NCBI GenBank assembly: GCA_017649745.1
Contig: JAGCGE010000164.1
Location: forward strand, 1-9,482
DNA length: 9,482 bases
From: Clostridiales bacterium
Lineage (GTDB): Bacteria; Bacillota_A; Clostridia; Saccharofermentanales; Saccharofermentanaceae
Reading direction: 5' to 3'
Shown here: positions 1 through 6,808 of the stretch, in pieces
Position numbering within the stretch: position 1 is the first letter of the stretch
How the letters are laid out: each line of letters opens with the position of its first letter
Notes under the pieces: model-generated
The model's database searches: none
The model's input: only the letters and a program-made list of their open reading frames with translations
Told to the model about the DNA's origin: nothing
Made by a program: the position numbers and the translations under genes

Positions 1-425
1 GAAGCACTGTTTATATCAATAAGACCATCATCTTCCTGTTCTGTCTCACCTATTGTCTCGACAACCTCTCCTATTGCAGGTATCTTTATCGTGACATTCT
101 CATCTAAAGTCCTCACAAGATCCACATCTTCTTTTGCAGCATCATCAGTAAATCCGCCTGCCAATATTACTGCTTCATTAAGTATAGAACCTCTCTTGAT
201 CTCATATACTCCAGGTTCATTTACTTCACCGCATATATATACAAATATCGTCTCACTCATTGTTTCAGCAGGTTCTGTTGTAACTTCAGAAGTCTCAATA
301 ACAGGGGCTTTATGACCTATATCAGGAAGAACACCATTCATCAGTACTTTATAGACGATCGATACAATGATAACGATCACGAATATCAATATATAGACCT
401 TGTTCTTATTCTTTGAAGAAAACAT
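1..425 (-). CDS. comEA: ComEA-like competence DNA-binding protein, 3' end cut by window edge
   Basis: ComEA is the membrane-anchored double-stranded DNA receptor of the natural transformation machinery. Reading from ATG at 425, 141 codons are open to the window edge with no stop. Residues 10-29 (VYILIFVIVIIVSIVYKVLM) form one membrane segment after a short Lys-rich N-terminus. A Thr/Glu-rich linker follows to about residue 59. Residues 60-118 look like an SLBB domain (VYICGEVNEPGVYEI, then LAGGFT). The last residues, IDINSA (136-141), are the usual opening of the ComEA helix-hairpin-helix DNA-binding domain, which would continue beyond base 1. A TAG five codons upstream in frame and a GAGGTG ribosome binding site five bases upstream fix the start. 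The neighbour rsfS supports the call, since comEA lies close to the nadD-yqeK-rsfS cluster in Bacillus subtilis. The site is inside a hairpin, described separately. DNA uptake itself cannot be inferred, because comEB/comEC lie outside. Confidence 0.85.
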   Translation of the reverse strand, partial: MFSSKNKNKVYILIFVIVIIVSIVYKVLMNGVLPDIGHKAPVIETSEVTTEPAETMSETIFVYICGEVNEPGVYEIKRGSILNEAVILAGGFTDDAAKEDVDLVRTLDENVTIKIPAIGEVVETIGETEQEDDGLIDINSA

Positions 426-455
426 AGTGCCACCTCTCTAACGAAAGGTAGCACT
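426..455 (-). promoter_or_regulatory. Hairpin holding the comEA ribosome binding site
   Basis: On the minus strand, AGTGCTACCT (455-446) can pair with AGGTGGCACT (435-426) as a 10-bp stem with one G-U wobble and a 10-base loop. The 3' arm ends directly before the comEA ATG at 425 and contains nearly all of the GAGGTG ribosome binding site. If the transcript starts upstream of 455, the stem would hide the site and lower translation. The bases after the stem (ATGTTTTCTT) form only a weak U-run, so an attenuator role is possible but less likely. The pairing is seen in the sequence; the regulatory role is inferred. Confidence 0.5.
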
Positions 456-477
456 ATTATCAACATCATTTATCGAC

Positions 478-515
478 AAAAAATACAAAAAGCGACAATT
501 TAGTACTAAACTGCC
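478..515 (-). terminator. Probable Rho-independent terminator after rsfS
   Basis: On the minus strand GGCAGTTTA (515-507), loop GTAC and TAAATTGTC (502-494) form a 9-bp stem with two G-U wobbles. It is followed after GC by TTTTTGTATTTTTTG (491-477), a long interrupted U-tract. It begins 11 bases after the rsfS stop, which suits the end of the purD/nadD/rsfS transcript. The stem is AT-rich and modest, so read-through into comEA is likely. The core TTTAGTACTAAA (499-510) is also a perfect 12-bp DNA palindrome. Confidence 0.55.
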
Positions 516-525
516 TTATTGCTCA

Positions 526-861
526 TCAAATGTTACGCTTGGATTCCCAGAGCTTCTCAAGATCATAGTTAGCACGATCTTCAGGATGGAAGATATGTAC
601 AACAACATCCTTATAATCGATAAGGATCCAACGATTGCTGTTTCTTCCTTCAACATGATCAGCATACAGATCATCGTCATTTTTAAGAACAACTTCTACT
701 TCATCAGCCAAAGCCTTGATCTGTGTTGTAGAATTACCGCTACAGATTACGAAATAATCAGCCATAACTGTTTTTTCGGAAACATCAATTATCTGAATAT
801 CAATACCCTTCTTATTATCAAGAAGTTCTGCGATCTTATCAGCCAATTCTTTACTAGTCAT
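526..861 (-). CDS. rsfS: Ribosomal silencing factor RsfS
   Basis: RsfS (YbeB/Iojap family) binds ribosomal protein uL14 on the large subunit and blocks subunit joining, lowering translation when nutrients are short. The 111-residue length is normal for the family. Family marks seen are MADYFVICSGNSTTQIKALA in the first half, DHVEGRNSNRWILIDYKDVV, and VHIFHPEDRANYDLEKLW near the end. An AGGAG-type ribosome binding site lies 7-8 bases before the ATG at 861. It follows the nadD-yqeK fusion after a 34-base gap, the conserved Firmicutes order, and is probably on the same transcript. A probable terminator follows it. No residue looks out of place. Confidence 0.95.
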   Translation of the reverse strand: MTSKELADKIAELLDNKKGIDIQIIDVSEKTVMADYFVICSGNSTTQIKALADEVEVVLKNDDDLYADHVEGRNSNRWILIDYKDVVVHIFHPEDRANYDLEKLWESKRNI

Positions 862-895
862 AAACTACTCCTATTCATAAAATTATATTTACACT

Positions 896-2080
896 TTAAC
901 ATAAACCCAGTTCTCTGACGAATGCTTTTGTATTCGGATGAAGTTCAAGGCCTTTTACCTTAGACTTCTCTATAAAAGCCTTAACACATAATATCAGTCC
1001 CAATTGAAGATCTTCATCAGATACTTTGCGAACCTCAGTAAGATCATCATATGTTCTCGCAGGTTCGATCTTATCAGCAAGATAAACCACCTTGTCAACC
1101 AAAGTCATATCTTTTCTTGCAGTCGTATGATATCTGATCGCATCAAGGATTTCTTCATCATCGATCCCAAAATGCCTCTTCGCGAAAATGGCTCCCGCAG
1201 GACCATGCCAAAGCTTTTTTACATCATAGCTCTTTCCAGAGTCCTCTATCGCAAGTTTCCTTTGCTCTTCAGCAGGAAGTTCCTTCGCACAATCATGAAG
1301 AACGCCTGCTATCAAAGCCTTATCAGGATCAGCTCCATACTTTACAGCGTACTTTACCGAAGCGATCGCCACATTGATAGTATGAATCAATCTGTCTCTT
1401 TTAAGAATAGGATAAAGCTCAACCGAAAACTCGTAGAACTTCTCCATTGCTTCATCAGAAACTTGATTCAGCCACTCAGCCTCATAAAGAGCATTAGTCT
1501 TAATGAACTCCTGTGCCTTAACAGGAATATTCATAAGCTCACGATTCTCACGAACATTAGAAGAAGATACTTCGACACCGTTTATCTCGAATTCTTCGAT
1601 CTTAGTATCATAGATGCTTTCTACTCTCTTTACCTGATCATCAAAACCTTCATCCTGACCTGGTCTTTTTGCAACAAGCAAAGAGCACATCTTTAATATC
1701 TTTTCAGGTTTATACCACTTATCGAAAGTCGGAAGGATATCAGAGCCACAGATCCAAAACAATTCAACATCATCAGATCCGACAAGTTTATTGATCCTTT
1801 TCGATTTAAGAAGCTCTTTTATGGTATTTACTGTATAGCTGATACCCGGAATAAAGAACTCAATGTCACTTACAATAACCTTGTCACCATAATCAGACAG
1901 CGCATCAACAGTCATGTAGTACCTGTAAGGAGCAGGATTAAGAATCCTTCCTCTCTTGAATGCATTCCTGCAAGAAGGGATGACAACAATCTTATCCACC
2001 TTCTTCAATGCGCCTTCGATCATACTCAGATGACCGTTATGTATTGGATCAAATGAACCGCCGAAAAGACCGACTCTCAT
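896..2080 (-). CDS. nadD: Fused nicotinate-nucleotide adenylyltransferase (NadD) and YqeK HD-domain Ap4A hydrolase
   Basis: One 394-residue protein joins two enzymes that are separate genes in Bacillus. Residues 1 to about 198 are NadD, which makes nicotinate adenine dinucleotide from NaMN and ATP. They show the nucleotide-binding motif GGSFDPIHNGH (7-17), SYTVNT (81-86), WICGSDILPTFDKWY (109-123) and SSSNVR (172-177). Residues from about 209 to the end are a YqeK-type HD phosphohydrolase with H233, H262-D263 (VLHDCAKELP), H292 (WHGPAGA), H318 (RYHTTARKDMTL) and D336 (YLADKIEPAR). YqeK of other Firmicutes splits Ap4A symmetrically into ADP. All expected catalytic residues of both halves are present, so both are probably active. 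The ATG overlaps the purD stop by one base (TAATG), with GGAG about 11 bases upstream, so translation is likely coupled to purD. rsfS follows. NadD-YqeK fusions are known in other lineages such as mycoplasmas. Confidence 0.94.
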   Translation of the reverse strand: MRVGLFGGSFDPIHNGHLSMIEGALKKVDKIVVIPSCRNAFKRGRILNPAPYRYYMTVDALSDYGDKVIVSDIEFFIPGISYTVNTIKELLKSKRINKLVGSDDVELFWICGSDILPTFDKWYKPEKILKMCSLLVAKRPGQDEGFDDQVKRVESIYDTKIEEFEINGVEVSSSNVRENRELMNIPVKAQEFIKTNALYEAEWLNQVSDEAMEKFYEFSVELYPILKRDRLIHTINVAIASVKYAVKYGADPDKALIAGVLHDCAKELPAEEQRKLAIEDSGKSYDVKKLWHGPAGAIFAKRHFGIDDEEILDAIRYHTTARKDMTLVDKVVYLADKIEPARTYDDLTEVRKVSDEDLQLGLILCVKAFIEKSKVKGLELHPNTKAFVRELGLC

Positions 2081-3366
2081 TATTTGTTGAACTCCAATGC
2101 TCTCTTACCGATATCGTGCCTGAAGTGTGCACCTTCGAAACTGATCTTGGAAACACCCTCATAAGCCTTATCAAGAGCACTCTGAAGGTCATTAGCTCTT
2201 GCAGTTACACCGATAACACGTCCTCCGTTAGTAAGGAATGTACCATTTTCATCGAGCTTAGTTCCTGCATGATAGATAAAGCATCCATCGATCTGACCCT
2301 TATCATCAAAACCACTCATTGGAATGCCCTTCTTGTAGCTCTGTGGATATCCGCCAGAAGCCATGATAACGCAAGCACAAGCACCGTCATGCCACTTGAT
2401 CTCAACATCTTTAAGTCTTCTCTCACAGATAGCTTCGAAGATATCATAGAGATCAGCGTCAAGCATAGGAAGAACAACCTGTGTCTCAGGATCTCCGAAT
2501 CTGCAGTTATACTCGATAACCTTAGGTCCGTTAGGAGTGATCATAAGACCAAAGTAAAGGATACCTTCGAATCTTCTTCCCTCTTTGTTCATAGCATTCA
2601 TTGTTGGAATGAAGATCTTCTCCATACATTCCTTAGCTACATCTTCTGTGTAGCAAGGGTTAGGAGAAATCGTACCCATACCGCCTGTATTAAGTCCTTC
2701 ATCATTATCAAGAGCTCTCTTATGATCCATTGAAGAGATCATAGGAATCATTGTCTCACCATCTGTAAATGAAAGAACAGATACTTCAGGACCTGTAAGG
2801 AATTCTTCGATAACGACTCTGCTGCTGCTCTTACCAAACTTCAGATCATCGATCATTTCCTTAACAGCAGTGATAGCTTCTTCCTCGTTCTGAGCGATGA
2901 TTACGCCCTTACCGAGTGCAAGACCATCAGCCTTGATAACTGTCGGATAAGTATTCTGCTCTTTAAGATATTTAATAGCACTCTCGCTGTCTGTAAATAC
3001 TCCGTAGTAAGCAGTAGGAATATCATATTTCTTCATGAGTTCTTTCGAAAAGACCTTAGAACCCTCGATGATAGCTGCATTAGCCTTAGGTCCGAATGTA
3101 AAGAATCCTTCCTTCTCGAGAGCATCAGCCATTCCCAAAACGAGCGGATCATCAGGTGCTACAACAACCATGTCAGGCTGAAGTTTCTTAGCAAGAGCAA
3201 CCATGCCTTCAATATCAGTAGCTCCTACCGGAAAACACTCGGCATACTTACTGATACCGCCGTTTCCTGGTGCACAATAGATCTTTCCAACCTTTGGACT
3301 CTCAGATAATTTCATAATGATGGCATGTTCTCTTCCGCCACCGCCGACAACAAGAATGTTCTTCAT
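2080..3366 (-). CDS. purD: Phosphoribosylamine-glycine ligase (GAR synthetase)
   Basis: PurD joins phosphoribosylamine and glycine with ATP to give GAR, the second step of purine synthesis. The 428-residue length is typical. The N-terminal domain starts ILVVGGGGREHAI (4-16) with CAPGNGGI at 31-38. The ATP-grasp part has VIKADGLALGKGVI (143-156), NTGGMGTISP (226-235), and EYNCRFGDPETQ (285-296), which contains the RFGDPETQ family signature. The C-terminal domain contains GGRVIGVTA (381-389). The start is set by AGGAG eight bases before ATG 3366. Normally purD closely follows purH in Clostridia; here a terminator and two unrelated genes lie between. A 67-base gap after the lipoprotein gene has a 9-base direct repeat but no clear terminator or strong promoter, so purD may depend on the promoter near 5525 or on a weak one in the gap. 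Its last base is shared with the nadD start. Confidence 0.97.
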   Translation of the reverse strand: MKNILVVGGGGREHAIIMKLSESPKVGKIYCAPGNGGISKYAECFPVGATDIEGMVALAKKLQPDMVVVAPDDPLVLGMADALEKEGFFTFGPKANAAIIEGSKVFSKELMKKYDIPTAYYGVFTDSESAIKYLKEQNTYPTVIKADGLALGKGVIIAQNEEEAITAVKEMIDDLKFGKSSSRVVIEEFLTGPEVSVLSFTDGETMIPMISSMDHKRALDNDEGLNTGGMGTISPNPCYTEDVAKECMEKIFIPTMNAMNKEGRRFEGILYFGLMITPNGPKVIEYNCRFGDPETQVVLPMLDADLYDIFEAICERRLKDVEIKWHDGACACVIMASGGYPQSYKKGIPMSGFDDKGQIDGCFIYHAGTKLDENGTFLTNGGRVIGVTARANDLQSALDKAYEGVSKISFEGAHFRHDIGKRALEFNK

Positions 3367-3376
3367 GAAGAAATCT

Positions 3377-3404
3377 CCTATAGATCAAGTTTTAACCTAT
3401 AGAT
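3377..3404 (-). repeat. 9-base direct repeat in the purD leader
   Basis: ATCTATAGG occurs twice on the minus strand (3404-3396 and 3385-3377) with a 19-base period, about two helical turns. The downstream copy runs into the purD ribosome binding site (TAGGAG). CTATAG is itself a palindrome. The spacing fits a pair of protein contacts on one DNA face, but chance is possible in such AT-rich sequence. Confidence 0.4.
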
Positions 3405-3433
3405 ATTACTACAATTCAAAACAACTTTCTACT

Positions 3434-4807
3434 TTACTGATTTACCAAAAATTCGAGGTCGTAGCGGAGCATAGTCAGATCAGTATTATCATAAATATAT
3501 CCGTCATAGATCTCATATGGAGTGTTTTCATTATCATAATATACGAATCTGAATGTCGCTCCGTCATCAACATACTCGAAGTAGTCTTTGTATGTTTCAT
3601 GAATTACTGAATCAGAACAGAAGTTTCTGAATTGAATAAAACTGTAATCCTCAATATCAATAGTCTTTACAAACACTTCACCTGAATTAGTGTAGATCTC
3701 ATAGAAATCAAGAGTCCTGTCATAATTAACAACATATTTCAAACCGCAAATCTCATCTGAACTATAATCGAGCGGTCCTTGATAAGTATCTGTAACTTCT
3801 AACATTGGACCTTGTTGAGGGATCTCAAGATCAAATACAACAGTCTGCATATATTTATGAAGTATCTCTTCTATCTCGATCATGGATTCATTTCCATATG
3901 TATATCCGGAATAAATAGCATACTCATCACCTTCTTGATCAAAATAGCTAAAACTCCATGATTCACCGTCAGAAGCATCTTCGTTATAGTCTTTATATGT
4001 ATCATTAGCATATGCGTCATATGCAAAATCATATATAGTCTTAAGATCATCATCTGAGATAGTAACGATCTGAGTATCAAAACCGGAAATATTATAGACT
4101 ACACTTATCTCGAGAGTACCGTCATAATAAAGCTTGAAATAATCATATGACCAGAAGTCATCCATCAAGCTATTTAAACCCCAATTACTATTGCTAGCAA
4201 CAAACATGAGATCAGAACTCTTCTCTATATCTAAACCCGTATCGATAGGCGCAACCACGAAACTCTCACTTGAACGATAGTTATAAAGGATATCCTGTAT
4301 CTCATTCATTGATTCATTGGCATAAGTATAGCCATAGTACAGTTCATGCTCTTCTCCGTCAGTGTCGTAGAAATCGAAAGACCAGTACTCACCATCACAT
4401 GCATCTTCTTTATAATCAGAGAAAGAATCATTAACATACGCATCATGTGCAAAAGCATATATAGCCTTATAATCTTCATCGGAAAGTTCAAACAGTCTGA
4501 CTACTGAATCAGAAAGATTGTATGAAACTCGGACCTCCATAGTTCCATCATAATAAACTGTATAATTATCGCTAACCCAGTAATCTTGAGAGGCATCTTC
4601 AAGGCCCCAATTGCCATTATGAGCATTAAACATTATGCCGTCATACTTTTTAAGCTCATCAAAATCTGTAACCTCTTCATCAGGTTCTTCTTTTTCGATC
4701 TTCTTACGATCCTTAGATTTTTTTCTATTGGAATCTTTTCCATGACTACAAGAAGTTGCAGTAAAAACCATAGTGCCTATCAATAGTAAAGAAATCAGTT
4801 TCTTCAT
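3434..4807 (-). CDS. Putative lipoprotein with three copies of an acidic, tyrosine-rich repeat; family not recognised
   Basis: I do not recognise a named family for this 457-residue protein. It starts with a lipoprotein signal peptide: MKK, a hydrophobic core (LISLLLIGTMVF) and a lipobox-like ATSC with the lipidated Cys at 20. The mature protein would be anchored on the outer face of the membrane. Residues 22-45 are a highly charged Lys/Asp/Glu linker. Three repeats follow: 57-177, 199-319 and a shorter, diverged one at about 351-454. The first two share marks such as NWGL, YYDGT, DAY.ND, EDA.DGE, WSF and GYTY.NESM. There is no evident catalytic motif, and a binding or surface role is only inferred. 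A strong GGAGG six bases before ATG 4807 supports the start. It lies 49 bases after the C39-like peptidase gene and probably shares its transcript; purD follows 67 bases later. Confidence 0.85.
   Translation of the reverse strand: MKKLISLLLIGTMVFTATSCSHGKDSNRKKSKDRKKIEKEEPDEEVTDFDELKKYDGIMFNAHNGNWGLEDASQDYWVSDNYTVYYDGTMEVRVSYNLSDSVVRLFELSDEDYKAIYAFAHDAYVNDSFSDYKEDACDGEYWSFDFYDTDGEEHELYYGYTYANESMNEIQDILYNYRSSESFVVAPIDTGLDIEKSSDLMFVASNSNWGLNSLMDDFWSYDYFKLYYDGTLEISVVYNISGFDTQIVTISDDDLKTIYDFAYDAYANDTYKDYNEDASDGESWSFSYFDQEGDEYAIYSGYTYGNESMIEIEEILHKYMQTVVFDLEIPQQGPMLEVTDTYQGPLDYSSDEICGLKYVVNYDRTLDFYEIYTNSGEVFVKTIDIEDYSFIQFRNFCSDSVIHETYKDYFEYVDDGATFRFVYYDNENTPYEIYDGYIYDNTDLTMLRYDLEFLVNQ
3446..4639 (-). 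repeat. Three tandem protein-level repeats in the lipoprotein gene
   Basis: Copy 1 is 4639-4277, copy 2 is 4213-3851 and copy 3 is about 3757-3446. Copies 1 and 2 are both 121 residues and align without a gap, with roughly half of positions identical by eye (about 62 of 121). Copy 3 lacks the NWGL opening and is more diverged, but keeps ETYKDY, DDGATF and YEIYDGYIYDN at matching places. Conservation is clearer in protein than in DNA, so the duplications are old. Confidence 0.85.
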
Positions 4808-4856
4808 AGTAAACCTCCAATGTGTTCCTTACTATTAAAATCGTTAAAACAACGGA

Positions 4857-5477
4857 TTAGGTTTCACCTTCAACTGTAATATAAGTATTTTTATGCAAAG
4901 GCATCATGAATCTTGATGTATCCCAGAGAGCCATAAAATCGCTGACGGATACTTTTCTATTATAAAGAGAATTATTCTCATTAATATATTCTTCTTCAGA
5001 TTCTGCTATATAAATATACTTCTCATCATATCCGACAACGTTAGCATAATGAAGAAGATTGGAACCTGCACAAGAACGGATAAAAACGATAACAGGATCG
5101 CCCTGCTCAACAACCTTCTTAACAGAATCCAATGAACCTCTATAATACCTGGCCTTTAAACCTTCAGACTTCAAAAGAGCTATCAGATGCTTAGGAAGGA
5201 TCGTTCCATTCTTAAGATGAGGCATCTTATGATAAACCTCTGATCCTCTTGCATCCTTACCATAATGTCTCATGAGATAAGCCGAAGAATAACCAGCACA
5301 TTCATTGTGACCTTGTATCTCAAACTTATTGGAACGAGTAATGATCGATTTTGAAACCTTAGGCTTACTATGTTTGGAGACCCTGTAAAAGCCTTCATTA
5401 AAGCATGTTAAAAGAAGATACGTAAGTATCGTATTAAATATTGATAATATGGCGATTATCACATAATACTTAAACAC
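4857..5477 (-). CDS. Membrane-anchored C39-like cysteine peptidase
   Basis: The 206-residue protein has one N-terminal membrane segment (about 5-25), then a basic stretch (KHSKPKVSKS), then a papain-fold domain of the C39-like type. The likely nucleophile is C60 in GHNECAGYSSAYLMRHYG, with Q55 a candidate for the oxyanion hole. The likely general base is H143 in LLHYANVVGYDEKYIYIAES; the third residue may be E159 or D151 and is unclear. The order Cys, PVIVFI, His-Tyr, VVGYD matches C39-like proteins common in Clostridia. With the N-terminus inside, the domain would face outward. No ABC transporter or leader-peptide gene lies next to it, so bacteriocin processing is not supported and the substrate is unknown. 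The start is GTG at 5477, chosen because GGGGAG lies eight bases upstream and no ATG in frame fits. It is the first gene after the purine terminator and probably co-transcribed with the lipoprotein gene. Confidence 0.78.
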   Translation of the reverse strand: MFKYYVIIAILSIFNTILTYLLLTCFNEGFYRVSKHSKPKVSKSIITRSNKFEIQGHNECAGYSSAYLMRHYGKDARGSEVYHKMPHLKNGTILPKHLIALLKSEGLKARYYRGSLDSVKKVVEQGDPVIVFIRSCAGSNLLHYANVVGYDEKYIYIAESEEEYINENNSLYNRKVSVSDFMALWDTSRFMMPLHKNTYITVEGET

Positions 5478-5510
5478 CCTGTATACTCCCCAAAGCCCTA
5501 TACTAAATAG

Positions 5511-5539
5511 ATTTTAGTAAAACATGTTTTCAAATGCAA
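5511..5539 (-). promoter_or_regulatory. Probable sigma-A-type promoter for the C39-like peptidase and lipoprotein genes
   Basis: On the minus strand TTGCAT (5539-5534) and TAAAAT (5516-5511) are 17 bases apart, with five of six -10 bases matching TATAAT and three of six matching at -35. The start of transcription would be near 5504, leaving a short leader before the GTG at 5477. It lies directly downstream of the purine terminator, where a new promoter is needed. The spacer holds a perfect 12-bp palindrome (AAAACATGTTTT, 5519-5530). A second inverted repeat, TACTAAA/TTTAGTA (5501-5507 and 5513-5519), overlaps the -10. Either could be an operator. Confidence 0.45.
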
Positions 5540-5540
5540 T

Positions 5541-5595
5541 AAAAAAAACAGCTGTCATGATAATGAAATGAAAGCACTTCTAATCACGACAGCTG
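5541..5595 (-). terminator. Strong Rho-independent terminator of the purF-purN-purO-purH operon
   Basis: On the minus strand CAGCTGTCGTGA (5595-5584) pairs with TCATGACAGCTG (5560-5549) as a 12-bp stem with one G-U wobble. The 23-base loop can fold a little further. The stem is followed at once by eight T residues (5548-5541). It begins 18 bases after the purH stop. This is the clearest terminator in the window and separates the purine operon from the peptidase gene. Confidence 0.93.
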
Positions 5596-5613
5596 CTAAT
5601 TAGTTATTGAATA

Positions 5614-6795
5614 TTAATGGTGGAACAATCTGATTCCTGTAAATGCCATAGCCATTCCATACTTGTTGCATGTCATAATAACATGATCATCACGGATGGA
5701 TCCGCCTGGCTCAGCAATGTACTTAACACCGCTCTTCTTAGCACGCTCAATGTTATCACCAAATGGGAAGAATGCATCAGAACCAAGGCATACGTCAAAG
5801 TTCTTCTTAAGCCATTCCTTCTTCTCCTCAACTGTAAGAACCTCAGGCTTAACTTTGAAGAGTTCCTGCCATCTGCCTTCTGCGAGAACATCCTCGTACT
5901 CATCAGAGATATATACATCAATAGTATTGTCTCTATCTGGACGACGGATATCATCTACGAACTGAAGACCCATGACCTTAGGATGCTGACGGAGCCACCA
6001 GTTATCAGCCTTGTTTCCTGCAAGACGTGTGCAGTGGATACGTGACTGCTGACCAGCACCGATACCGATTGCCTGACCATCCTTAACGTAGCATACAGAG
6101 TTACTCTGTGTGTACTTCAATGTGATAAGAGAGATAAGAAGGTCGATCTTCTTGTCCTCAGGGATATCCTTGTTATCTGTAACGATCTCATTCAAAAGAT
6201 CCTTGTTGATCTTGAGCTCGTTTCTGCCCTGCTCGAATGTTACACCAAATACGTCCTTTGTCTCGATTGGCTCAGGTACATAGTTAGGATCGATCTTGAT
6301 AACATTATATGTTCCCTTACGCTTTGACTTAAGGATCTCAAGAGCTTCATCAGTATAATCAGGAGCGATGATACCGTCAGAAACTTCTCTCTGGAGCATC
6401 TTGGCTGTGATAGCGTCACATGTATCAGACAAAGCAACGAAGTCACCGTAAGAAGACATTCTGTCAGCGCCTCTTGCTCTAGCATATGCACAAGCGATTG
6501 GAGAAAGCTCACCAAGATCATCTACAAAATAGATCTTAGCCTCAGTCTCTGAAAGAGGACGTCCAACTGCAGCACCTGCAGGAGAAACGTGCTTAAAAGA
6601 AGTAGCTGAAGGAAGTCCTGAAGCTGCCTTAAGCTCTCTTACAAGCTGCCAGCCATTAAAAGCATCAAGAAGATTGATGTAGCCAGGCTTACCGTTCAAA
6701 ACCTCGATAGGAAGTTCTGAACCATTTTTCATAAAGATCTTAGATGGTTTCTGGTTAGGATTACAACCATACTTTAACAACATTTCGTTAGCCAT
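5614..6795 (-). CDS. purH: AICAR transformylase, stand-alone PurH C-terminal domain
   Basis: This enzyme moves a formyl group from 10-formyl-tetrahydrofolate to AICAR, giving FAICAR, the second-last step to IMP. The usual bifunctional PurH is about 510 residues, with an N-terminal IMP cyclohydrolase domain. This one has 393 residues and begins directly with transformylase sequence, LKYGCNPNQKPSK (7-19). Other marks are FKHVSPAG (67-74, holding the catalytic Lys-His pair), SNSVCYVKDGQAIGIGAGQQ (231-250), GSDAFFPFGDNIERAKKSGV (338-357), AEPGGSIRDD (361-370) and the end RLFHH. No remnant of the cyclohydrolase domain is seen, and the adjacent purO gene supplies that step. The start is ATG 6795, with GGAGG five bases upstream; an in-frame TTG at 6807 overlaps that site and is rejected. 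It follows purO after 13 bases and ends the operon before the terminator. Confidence 0.95.
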   Translation of the reverse strand: MANEMLLKYGCNPNQKPSKIFMKNGSELPIEVLNGKPGYINLLDAFNGWQLVRELKAASGLPSATSFKHVSPAGAAVGRPLSETEAKIYFVDDLGELSPIACAYARARGADRMSSYGDFVALSDTCDAITAKMLQREVSDGIIAPDYTDEALEILKSKRKGTYNVIKIDPNYVPEPIETKDVFGVTFEQGRNELKINKDLLNEIVTDNKDIPEDKKIDLLISLITLKYTQSNSVCYVKDGQAIGIGAGQQSRIHCTRLAGNKADNWWLRQHPKVMGLQFVDDIRRPDRDNTIDVYISDEYEDVLAEGRWQELFKVKPEVLTVEEKKEWLKKNFDVCLGSDAFFPFGDNIERAKKSGVKYIAEPGGSIRDDHVIMTCNKYGMAMAFTGIRLFHH

Positions 6796-6808
6796 ATTGT
6801 CCTCCAAA

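Noticed and set aside
1004..1696. Plus-strand open frame of 230 codons opposite nadD-yqeK
   Set aside because: It lies wholly inside the strongly supported fused gene, has no recognisable domain and is a frame shadow.
2008..2733. Plus-strand open frame of 241 codons opposite purD
   Set aside because: It overlaps the certain purD gene and the start of nadD, with Ser/Thr-rich, domain-free sequence typical of an antisense shadow.
3367..3433. A terminator or strong promoter before purD
   Set aside because: No stem with a U-tract is present, and the best -35/-10 pairs match consensus poorly.
3446..4639. A DNA repeat array or CRISPR in the lipoprotein gene
   Set aside because: The repeats are about 360 bases long, in frame and diverged at DNA level, so they are protein domains rather than CRISPR or satellite repeats.
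4857..5477. Bacteriocin-processing C39 peptidase
   Set aside because: There is no ABC transporter domain, no transporter gene and no small double-glycine leader peptide next to it.
6796..6807. TTG at 6807 as the purH start
   Set aside because: The TTG overlaps the GGAGG ribosome binding site; the ATG at 6795 is five bases after it and begins the family-like sequence.
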